Position numbers and translations under genes: made by a program. DNA of 6,114 nucleotides from Fidelibacterota bacterium (GTDB lineage Bacteria; Fidelibacterota; UBA2242), in the NCBI GenBank assembly GCA_016936335.1, contig JAFGXZ010000028.1:1-6114 (forward strand), in the 5' to 3' direction. Positions 1 through 5,751 of the stretch are shown here, in pieces (position 1 is the first letter of the stretch; each line of letters starts with the position of its first letter). Under the pieces are notes generated by a model. That model did no database searches and had not been told where the DNA came from. It saw only the letters and a program-made list of their open reading frames with translations.

Positions 1-948
1 CTACCACCCCGGAAGTCGAGCAGGGACTCTGAATCATCTCTTGAAGTCAAGGACGAACAGCTTTCCAATACCCGCGAAAAATTCCGGGAAATGCTCGAAA
101 ACGGTTCATTGGATGAACGGGTAATCGAAATCACCGTGCATAAAGGCGGAACTCCGATGATGCAGGTTTTTGGGCCGGCTGGGATGGAAGAAATGGGCCT
201 GAACCTGACGGAAATGTTGGGCAGCGCTTTCCCGAAAAAGAAAAAAGTACAAAAAGCCACCGTCACTGAAGCCCGGAAAATATTTACCCAGGAAGAGGCG
301 GAGAAGCTGGTGGATAATGACCGTATTATCCAGGAAGCCATCCGACGGGTGGAAGAATCGGGAATTGTATTTTTGGATGAAATTGATAAAATAGCCTCAT
401 CTCATGGTGATTCGGGGCGCGGACCGGATGTTTCGAGAGAAGGTGTCCAGCGCGATATTTTACCGATTGTGGAAGGATCAAATGTCCAGACGAAATTTGG
501 TGTTGTCCGGACCGATCACATTCTCTTTATTGCGGCCGGTGCGTTTCACATGACGAAACCTTCGGATTTAATACCGGAGTTGCAGGGACGGTTTCCGATC
601 CGGGTGGAGATGGACAGCCTGGGACAGGCTGAATTCATTCAAATTCTGCAAAATCCGCGGAATGCGTTGCTGAAGCAGTATCAAGCTTTATTAAAAACAG
701 AAGAGGTGGATCTTGTCGTGGATGACAATGCCATTGAGAAAATTGCCCAACTGGCAGCCGAAGTGAATGATAAGATGGAAAATATTGGTGCCCGGCGTCT
801 GCATACCATCATGACAACATTGTTGGAAGATATGTTATTCCGGATTCCGGACAGTAAGATTAAAGAGGTTAGAATTACCCGGGAAGATGTGGAAAAAAAG
901 TTATCGGAACTGATCAAGGATCGCGATTTAAGTCGTTATATACTTTAG
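1..948 (+). CDS. hslU: HslU, ATPase/unfoldase subunit of the HslUV (ClpYQ) protease, C-terminal part
   Basis: AAA+ ATPase that unfolds substrates and feeds them to the HslV peptidase in the cytoplasm. The frame is open from base 1, and its first residues (LPP...) match the I-domain region of HslU, so the gene continues off the left edge. The Met at base 91 is internal, not the start. 315 residues are present out of about 440-460 usual for the family; the Walker A lysine lies outside the window. Visible motifs, in window residues: the rest of the I domain up to about 115, Walker B IVFLDEIDK (122-130), the family signature GPDVSREGVQRD (141-152), sensor 1 around DHILFIAAGAF (172-182), ELQGRFPIRVE with the presumed arginine finger R197, and sensor 2 GARRLHT (263-269). 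The terminal DLSRYIL is the conserved tail that docks into HslV. hslV is expected just upstream but is not seen. Everything visible looks intact and functional. Confidence 0.97.
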   Translation, partial: LPPRKSSRDSESSLEVKDEQLSNTREKFREMLENGSLDERVIEITVHKGGTPMMQVFGPAGMEEMGLNLTEMLGSAFPKKKKVQKATVTEARKIFTQEEAEKLVDNDRIIQEAIRRVEESGIVFLDEIDKIASSHGDSGRGPDVSREGVQRDILPIVEGSNVQTKFGVVRTDHILFIAAGAFHMTKPSDLIPELQGRFPIRVEMDSLGQAEFIQILQNPRNALLKQYQALLKTEEVDLVVDDNAIEKIAQLAAEVNDKMENIGARRLHTIMTTLLEDMLFRIPDSKIKEVRITREDVEKKLSELIKDRDLSRYIL

Positions 949-952
949 GAGG
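947..952 (+). promoter_or_regulatory. Shine-Dalgarno AGGAGG of argF, overlapping the hslU stop codon
   Basis: A perfect AGGAGG lies five bases before a GTG start, and its first two bases are the last two of the hslU TAG stop. This fixes the GTG at 958 as the argF start. Ribosomes finishing hslU would sit on the argF ribosome binding site, so translational coupling is likely (inferred). Confidence 0.85.
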
Positions 953-957
953 AGAAC

Positions 958-1869
958 GTGAAACGAGATTTCGTGCACATTACTGATTTTAGCAGTGATG
1001 AAATTCAGGAAGTGTTTGACCTTACTGCAACAATGAAAGCCCTTGTTAAAAAGGGCAAAGAATATACGCCTTTGAAGGGTAAGAATATGGCGATGATTTT
1101 TGCCAAACCTTCGGCCCGAACCCGGATTTCCTTCGAGACCGGCATGTCTCAGTTGGGCGGGCACGCCATCTATCTGGGACCGAATGATATTGGCATCGGA
1201 AAACGGGAAGCGGTCAGAGATATTGCCCGGGTGATTGCCCGTTACGATGACATTATCATGGCCCGCCTGTTTGATCATACACATATGCTGGAGCTGGCTG
1301 AATATTCGACTGTTCCTGTTATCAATGGTTTGACGGATTTGAATCATCCATGCCAGATTATGGCAGATATTTTTACGGTTCTCGAACATCGTAAACATTT
1401 AAATGATCTGAAAATCGCATTTATTGGTGATGGTAACAATGTCGCTAATTCATGGATAAATCTTGCCGCCCGGCTGCCGATGCATTTTGTACTCGCTTCG
1501 CCCAACGGCTATGATCCCGATGAGACAATCCTGAAAAATGCCCACAATGTGGGAATCAGTCGTATTGAAGTTTTGCACGATCCGGTGGAGGCAGTGCGGG
1601 ATGCCGATGTCGTTTATACCGATGTGTGGGCCAGCATGGGACAGGAAACCGAAGCTGAACTGCGCCGAAAAGCATTTATGCCTTTTCAGGTAAATGGTAA
1701 TTTGATGAAACATGCCAAGAAAGATGTGCTTGTCATGCATTGTCTGCCGGCTCACCGCGGGGATGAGATCACTGATGAAGTGATTGATAGTCCCAATTCC
1801 ATTGTCTTTGATGAAGCTGAAAACCGGATGCATGTCCAGAAAGCGATTATTGTAAAATTACTCCAGTAA
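958..1869 (+). CDS. argF: Ornithine carbamoyltransferase (EC 2.1.3.3)
   Basis: Transfers the carbamoyl group of carbamoyl phosphate to L-ornithine to give citrulline, in cytoplasmic arginine biosynthesis. At 303 residues it is complete and within the usual 300-335 range. The GTG start is chosen because of the AGGAGG directly before it. Visible motifs: carbamoyl-phosphate loop SARTR (52-56, the S-x-R-T-R form), HPCQ (130-133), GDGNN (157-161) at the start of the ornithine domain, DVWASMG (222-228) with the SMG loop that closes on ornithine, and HCLPAHRG (261-268) with the catalytic Cys. The SMG loop and HCLP favour ornithine over aspartate, putrescine or N-acetylornithine as acceptor. It is placed nine bases after hslU and followed by a strong terminator, so it is the last gene of the hslU transcript. 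The anabolic role is inferred, because no arginine deiminase or carbamate kinase genes are nearby; a catabolic arcB role cannot be excluded from sequence alone. Confidence 0.95.
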   Translation: MKRDFVHITDFSSDEIQEVFDLTATMKALVKKGKEYTPLKGKNMAMIFAKPSARTRISFETGMSQLGGHAIYLGPNDIGIGKREAVRDIARVIARYDDIIMARLFDHTHMLELAEYSTVPVINGLTDLNHPCQIMADIFTVLEHRKHLNDLKIAFIGDGNNVANSWINLAARLPMHFVLASPNGYDPDETILKNAHNVGISRIEVLHDPVEAVRDADVVYTDVWASMGQETEAELRRKAFMPFQVNGNLMKHAKKDVLVMHCLPAHRGDEITDEVIDSPNSIVFDEAENRMHVQKAIIVKLLQ

Positions 1870-1892
1870 TCACGTTTCGATATTTTGTATTA

Positions 1893-1931
1893 AAGCCTCC
1901 CTGTTCAACGACCGGGAGGCTTCCATTTTTT
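1893..1931 (+). terminator. Intrinsic terminator after argF
   Basis: A perfect 9-bp stem, AAGCCTCCC (1893-1901) with GGGAGGCTT (1914-1922), encloses a 12-base loop. It is followed by CCA and a run of six T (1926-1931). It starts 23 bases after the argF stop and should end the hslU-argF transcript before the PAS gene promoter. Confidence 0.92.
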
Positions 1932-1936
1932 ATTAA

Positions 1937-1967
1937 TTGGTAGAAAATCTTTTTTCTTATATATTTG
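1937..1967 (+). promoter_or_regulatory. Predicted promoter of the PAS-domain gene
   Basis: Two readings overlap. As a sigma-70 type promoter: TTGGTA (1937-1942), a 17-base spacer, and TATATT (1960-1965). As a Bacteroidota-type promoter: TATATTTG (1960-1967) fits the -7 consensus TAnnTTTG exactly, with ATTG (1936-1939) about 20 bases upstream in place of the -33 TTTG. Either reading puts transcription start near 1970-1975, only about 6-11 bases before the ATG at 1981. It lies directly after the argF terminator, so the PAS gene is probably its own transcription unit. Confidence 0.6.
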
Positions 1968-1980
1968 TACAGTAAATACT

Positions 1981-4161
1981 ATGGGCAATATGAATCAAAG
2001 ATCGAAAAATAAAAAATCCGCTGAAACCGGGAGGGTTGAGTTGATTGATAAAATCCAATTATTGGAGAATCTTCCCGGTATTGTATATCGATGTGCGAAC
2101 GACCGCGATTGGACAATGTTGGATATCAGCCATGGTTGTATCGATCTGCTTGAATATCAGCCGGAAGACCTGATTAATAATAAAACAGTGAGTTACGGTG
2201 ATCTGATTGAGCCTAAAGACCGTGATATGGTATTTAATGAAATCCAAAAGGCGATCGATGAACGTAAATCTTATATCATTGAATACCGCATCCGGACAGC
2301 ATCGGGAAAAATCAAATGGGTCTGGGAACAGGGAATCGGTATTTTTTCCGATGATGATGAACTGTTATCGCTGGAAGGATATATTACTGAACTGACGGAA
2401 ACACAAATCTTGGGAAAAGAGGAAAAATACCGGCTTCTGATTGAAAATATTAAAGACGCTATTGTGATTAGTCAGTTTGACCGGTTTATCTTTTTTAATG
2501 ATCAGTTTGCTTCCATGCTGGGCTATTCTGTTTCAGAATTGACAATGATGGATTACCGGGATGTATACTCGGTTAAAGGAGTGGAAATACTGCGGGAACG
2601 GAGTGCCCGACGGGACCGTGGTGAAAATGTTCCTTCGCAATATGACACTGTCTTCAGGCGTAAGGATGGATCGGAAATAAATGTTGAGGCGAATGTATCA
2701 ATTATCCAATATCAAGGCAATACTGCCACTTTTGCGGTAATTCGGGATATTTCAGACCGGAAAAAAGCCGAACTGGAAATCCAGAAGCAGAAACAGTATT
2801 TCGAGGCATTATATACCAGTTCACCGGGGGCAATTGCGACGTTAGATATGCAGCAAAATATCGTGAATGTCAACCCCCAGTTTGAACGACTGTTTGGTCA
2901 TACGTTACAGGAGATCAAAGGTCAAAATATTGATGACCTGATTGTGCCACAAGATTTGCGAAAGGGAGCCAAAGAGATAACCAGTCGTATTCATCTGGGT
3001 GGTACAGCCGGCGTGGAAGCCCAAAGACTTCGAAAAGACGGGACACTGGTGGACGTATCGATCAATGGCGCTCCGATTATTGTCGATGGAAAGCAAATCG
3101 GGATTATCGCTGTCTATGTGGATATCACAGCCATTCGGGCCGCCGAAGAAGAAGTTCAGAAGCAGAAGCAATATTTTGAAGCCCTGTTTGCCAATGCTTC
3201 CGATGCCATTGTCACACTGGATTTAAGCGGTAATGTCGTGAGTATTAACTCTTATTTTGAACGATTGTTTGGGTATACCCGGGCAGACATTTATGGGAAA
3301 AATCTCGATAGTTTCATCGTCAAAGAGGATAATATCGAAGATGCCACCATGATCACAAAGAAAGTCCAGGATGGCGGAATTATGCATTTTGAACGGAAAC
3401 GTATGCGTAAAGACGGAATGTTTATAGATGTTTCAGTGAGCGGTGCTCCGATAATTGTGAATGGTAAGCATATTGGAGCGCTTGCTATTTATAGAGATAT
3501 ATCGGAACAAAAGCGGATTGAAGAAACACTGGCGAATGAGCGAAATCTTATGCGCACTTTGATAGACCATCTACCTGACGCAATTTATGTAAAGAATGCA
3601 GCTTGCCAAAAGACCCTTTCCAATAAGGCGGATTTCCAAAATATGGGAGCTTCCTCAGAATCTGCTGTGCTTGGGAAAACGGATTTTGACTTCTACCCGT
3701 CGGAACTGGCCGCTTTATTTCAGGCTGATGACTTGAAAGTTATTGAAACAGGCAAGCCGATTCTTAACCATGAAGAAAAAACTACCCGTCCGGATAGAAC
3801 AATTGGCTGGCAGATAAGCTCTAAAATTCCGTTAAAAGACAGTACGGGTCGTATCGTCGGATTGGTGGGTATCGGCCACGACATTACTGAGCGTAAAAAA
3901 GCCGAAGAAGAGCGTGAAAGAATCATCGGTGAATTACAAACAGCACTGCGCCAGGTGAACACCCTGAGCGGTTTAATCCCCATTTGTGCGAATTGTAAAA
4001 AAATCCGCGATGACAAGGGCTACTGGAGTGATGTGGAATTGTATATTTCCAAACATTCCGATGCTGAATTCAGCCATGGTTTGTGCAACGATTGTATGAA
4101 AAAATTATATCCCGAACAGTATGATCGCCTGCGCGCCCAGGGAAAACTCAAAGGCAAATAA
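1981..4161 (+). CDS. Soluble multi-PAS signalling protein (five PAS domains) with C-terminal CxxC...CxxC module, no kinase domain
   Basis: 726 residues with no signal peptide or membrane segment, so probably a cytoplasmic sensor. Five PAS domains are recognisable, four of them closed by the typical D-I-S/T linker: PAS1 about 25-143 (PAS_3-like, ending YITELTE), PAS2 147-262 (DISDRKKAE), PAS3 272-388 (DITAIRAAE), PAS4 398-512 (DISEQKRIE) and PAS5 521-640 (PAS_4-like, with GKTDFDFYP and DITERKKAEEE). A short charged helix, about 636-660, leads to a C-terminal module (661-711) with C669-x2-C672 and C702-x2-C705. I find no histidine-kinase H, N or G boxes, no GGDEF, EAL or HD-GYP motif and no helix-turn-helix, so calling it a histidine kinase would be wrong. 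ATG 1981 is the first Met after the promoter; ATG 1990 (nine bases on) is an alternative, and neither has a clear Shine-Dalgarno. Ligand and partner are unknown. It may act through protein-protein contact or metal binding by the cysteines (inferred). Confidence 0.93.
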   Translation: MGNMNQRSKNKKSAETGRVELIDKIQLLENLPGIVYRCANDRDWTMLDISHGCIDLLEYQPEDLINNKTVSYGDLIEPKDRDMVFNEIQKAIDERKSYIIEYRIRTASGKIKWVWEQGIGIFSDDDELLSLEGYITELTETQILGKEEKYRLLIENIKDAIVISQFDRFIFFNDQFASMLGYSVSELTMMDYRDVYSVKGVEILRERSARRDRGENVPSQYDTVFRRKDGSEINVEANVSIIQYQGNTATFAVIRDISDRKKAELEIQKQKQYFEALYTSSPGAIATLDMQQNIVNVNPQFERLFGHTLQEIKGQNIDDLIVPQDLRKGAKEITSRIHLGGTAGVEAQRLRKDGTLVDVSINGAPIIVDGKQIGIIAVYVDITAIRAAEEEVQKQKQYFEALFANASDAIVTLDLSGNVVSINSYFERLFGYTRADIYGKNLDSFIVKEDNIEDATMITKKVQDGGIMHFERKRMRKDGMFIDVSVSGAPIIVNGKHIGALAIYRDISEQKRIEETLANERNLMRTLIDHLPDAIYVKNAACQKTLSNKADFQNMGASSESAVLGKTDFDFYPSELAALFQADDLKVIETGKPILNHEEKTTRPDRTIGWQISSKIPLKDSTGRIVGLVGIGHDITERKKAEEERERIIGELQTALRQVNTLSGLIPICANCKKIRDDKGYWSDVELYISKHSDAEFSHGLCNDCMKKLYPEQYDRLRAQGKLKGK
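2776..3525 (+). repeat. Tandem internal duplication of a PAS-domain unit (PAS3 and PAS4)
   Basis: Residues 266-390 (bases 2776-3150) and 391-515 (bases 3151-3525) align without a gap over 125 residues, with roughly half the positions identical by hand count. Shared blocks include QKQKQYFEAL, FERLFG, RKDG and GAPIIV. The repeated unit contains both the connecting helix and the PAS fold. PAS1, PAS2 and PAS5 are clearly more distant from these two. Confidence 0.85.
3961..4113 (+). other. C-terminal four-cysteine module of the PAS protein (putative zinc- or metal-binding)
   Basis: About 51 residues (661-711) starting LSGLIPICANC. The two CxxC pairs are C669/C672 and C702/C705, separated by 29 residues that include KKIRDDKGYW and FSHG; His692 and His699 lie nearby. 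From memory, very similar tails occur at the C-terminus of other PAS and response-regulator proteins, for example in delta-proteobacteria, and I know of no assigned function for them. The spacing fits a zinc ribbon or a treble-clef-like site, but metal binding is only inferred. Confidence 0.6.
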
Positions 4162-4165
4162 ATCC

Positions 4166-4705
4166 TCACGTATCACGATTTTCGCGCTCCGCCTTTATCA
4201 GACGTTTATGCCGAATGCGTTCAATTAATGATTTAATGATAATAACCGGAAGTGTGATATACAGAATTCCGTTAATATATTGATCACAGAAATTGCTGGG
4301 CCACGGGAAGGGGCGGAAAATGAAAAAATCCGTGGCATGACCGGCAAACAGGATTTCCAGTACATTGCCGGTTGCGCCGATTGTCAGGGCGAGAATTGCT
4401 GCATAGACGGTAAAGTTAATCCGATCCAGGTTTTCCTTGACCAGGGAGTGAATCAGAGATGCAATGAGGGCCGATACAAATATTAATCCGGAAAGGGCCC
4501 AGAGAAAATGATTATTGATCGGTCCGAATAAGAAATGGTACCCGGTGTTATGGGTACGATAAAACACCAGAAATGGTAAAAAAGTATCCTGAACTTTCTC
4601 GAACGGAAGTCGGGCATTTGCAATAAACTTGCTTAAAAAATCGATGCAAAGCAGGACAATTCCGCTGCCGATTGAATACAGAATTTTGACCGATTGACGT
4701 TTCAT
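4166..4705 (-). CDS. Divergent signal peptidase II (LspA)-like membrane protein
   Basis: A 179-residue protein with about four membrane segments (roughly 8-28, 65-88, 97-119 and 143-162), matching the LspA topology and its usual 160-180 residue length. Family landmarks seen: D22-x3-K26 in the first helix, HNTG (52-55) in place of the N-x-G-A-A-F box, GATGN (110-114), TDFFIF (125-130) and N138-F-C-D141 in place of the N-x-A-D box with the second catalytic Asp. The first catalytic Asp, normally in GN-x-x-D-R, is E117 here and the following Arg is I118 (GNVLEI). A normal LspA cleaves the signal peptide of diacylglyceryl-modified prolipoproteins before the lipid-bearing Cys. With Glu/Asp instead of Asp/Asp, this one may be altered, slow or inactive. 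It follows a lipoprotein gene by 24 bases and is probably co-transcribed. Only a weak AAAGA precedes the ATG. No gene symbol is given because equivalence to housekeeping lspA is doubtful. Confidence 0.8.
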   Translation of the reverse strand: MKRQSVKILYSIGSGIVLLCIDFLSKFIANARLPFEKVQDTFLPFLVFYRTHNTGYHFLFGPINNHFLWALSGLIFVSALIASLIHSLVKENLDRINFTVYAAILALTIGATGNVLEILFAGHATDFFIFRPFPWPSNFCDQYINGILYITLPVIIIKSLIERIRHKRLIKAERENRDT

Positions 4706-4729
4706 TTATATTCTTTCATATTGTTAGGA

Positions 4730-5749
4730 TTAGCGGTGAGAACGTCGATATTGACTTAAAAACCGGGCCGGATTTTCCCGGGAACCCCGGATACGATAGA
4801 ACATTGCGGTATAAAGATTCTCAATCTCAACGGATTGTTTTTCGGCTTCGGGATTCAGAATCAAGCCTTTCAATACATTGGCCCAGCCATCGTTTAACTC
4901 ACCACACTGGGCCTGGGCTGCCCCAAGGATTATATACCCATTCTGGTCCTCCAGATTCCCGTACTTTGTGGCTTGTGACATCAGGTTCAGAGTGTAGGAA
5001 AACCGGTGTTGCCGATACGCATTCCAGGCCAGAGCAGTATAGAGTGTATAATAATTATGATTCTGAATCGAATCACATGCGGCGGTATTCGGGAATTGGC
5101 TGCGAATCATTGTCCGGGAATTATTTTTCAAGGCACGGATCAGAAATTGGTTTGAAAGAGGAATTAACAGGCTGTCATTTAGCTGGAGAATCCGGTCTGA
5201 TAACGATTTGAATTCCATTATCATGTCGTTATCCGATTGCAGAAGGATATTGCCAAATTGTTTAATGGTTTTATTCCGAATACTGTCGGATTGAAAGCCG
5301 CTATTCAGATGTAGTATTACACTCAGAACGAAGGATAGTTCATCGGTGTATTTCTGGTGATAATTCTCAGTATCGGACAGGTAATTGCTTTTGGAAAGTG
5401 AATCCGAAATAAGTTTTTCAAACAGAATATTGTCTAAATATTGTTGGATTTGCGGATCAGTTTGAATAAGCCGCTGGTTCAGGGTAAACAGAAGTAACTG
5501 GTCGGGATCACCATTTTTTTCCAACAATTCCAATGCAGATTTAATTGCCGGGAAGAGGCTGTCGCTTTTGGGATATTCCCGGATAAAATCACAGGTGGCT
5601 GATAAACGTACTGTCACTGAGTCTAGGGTGCTGAGTGCCTGAAAGCTTTCCATCTCCCGTTTTTGGAAGCAGGATACCATGCTTGCGCCTATGATAATTG
5701 ATAGGCAGAGATTGATGGGGAGAAGTGTTTTTATTGGTCGCAACTTCAT
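4730..5749 (-). CDS. Predicted lipoprotein with TPR-like helical repeats, function unknown
   Basis: 339 residues beginning MKLRPIKTLL, with a positively charged n-region, a hydrophobic stretch (about 8-25) and a lipobox-like MVSC with the candidate lipidated Cys at 27. The residue after Cys is Phe, not Asp. ATG 5749 is chosen over a TTG 30 bases upstream because it gives a normal-length signal peptide and lies two bases after the stop of the preceding gene. The mature part is helical and rich in Ser, Asp, Leu and Gln. Residues about 232-301 read as two tetratricopeptide-like units (LYTALAWNAYRQHRFSYTL, then GYIILGAAQAQCGELNDGW followed by ILNPEAE). I recognise no catalytic motif or named family. 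It probably acts in the envelope as a protein-binding scaffold (inferred). It lies between a UPF0316-type membrane protein gene and an LspA-like gene, all in one direction. Confidence 0.85.
   Translation of the reverse strand: MKLRPIKTLLPINLCLSIIIGASMVSCFQKREMESFQALSTLDSVTVRLSATCDFIREYPKSDSLFPAIKSALELLEKNGDPDQLLLFTLNQRLIQTDPQIQQYLDNILFEKLISDSLSKSNYLSDTENYHQKYTDELSFVLSVILHLNSGFQSDSIRNKTIKQFGNILLQSDNDMIMEFKSLSDRILQLNDSLLIPLSNQFLIRALKNNSRTMIRSQFPNTAACDSIQNHNYYTLYTALAWNAYRQHRFSYTLNLMSQATKYGNLEDQNGYIILGAAQAQCGELNDGWANVLKGLILNPEAEKQSVEIENLYTAMFYRIRGSRENPARFLSQYRRSHR
4758..4781 (-). terminator. Weak terminator-like hairpin inside the 3' end of the lipoprotein gene
   Basis: Read on the minus strand: CCGGG (4781-4777), a nine-base loop, CCCGG (4767-4763), then five T (4762-4758). 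The stem is only 5 bp but all G/C, and the U-run follows it directly. It lies in the coding sequence, about 25 bases before the stop codon and upstream of the LspA-like gene, so it could reduce read-through into that gene. It may also simply reflect codons for an Arg/Gly/Pro-rich tail. Confidence 0.3.
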
Positions 5750-5751
5750 GA

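Noticed and set aside
928..1398. Minus-strand open frames of 156 and 127 codons opposite argF
   Set aside because: argF is complete and carries all family motifs in the other strand; the antisense frames show no protein-like pattern.
1981..4161. Annotation of the PAS protein as a sensor histidine kinase
   Set aside because: No phospho-acceptor H-box or ATP-binding N/G boxes are present after the last PAS domain; only about 85 residues remain there.
4340..4372. 8-bp inverted repeat ACCGGCAA/TTGCCGGT with a 17-base loop spanning the E117 codon
   Set aside because: No T-run follows on either strand and it is inside a conserved coding segment, so I do not call it a terminator or operator.
4280..4486. 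Plus-strand open frame within the LspA-like gene
   Set aside because: It lies wholly opposite a gene with clear membrane segments and LspA motifs; the translation has no recognisable domain and no ribosome binding site.
4702..4719. Five-codon minus-strand mini-ORF (MKEYK) whose stop overlaps the ATG of the LspA-like gene as ATGA
   Set aside because: It could be a leader peptide, but it has no ribosome binding site and is short enough to occur by chance.
4804..5211. Plus-strand open frame of 135 codons opposite the lipoprotein gene
   Set aside because: Its composition is Ser/Arg/His-rich as expected from antisense of the real gene, with no motif or promoter; the minus-strand frame has a lipobox and TPR-like helices.
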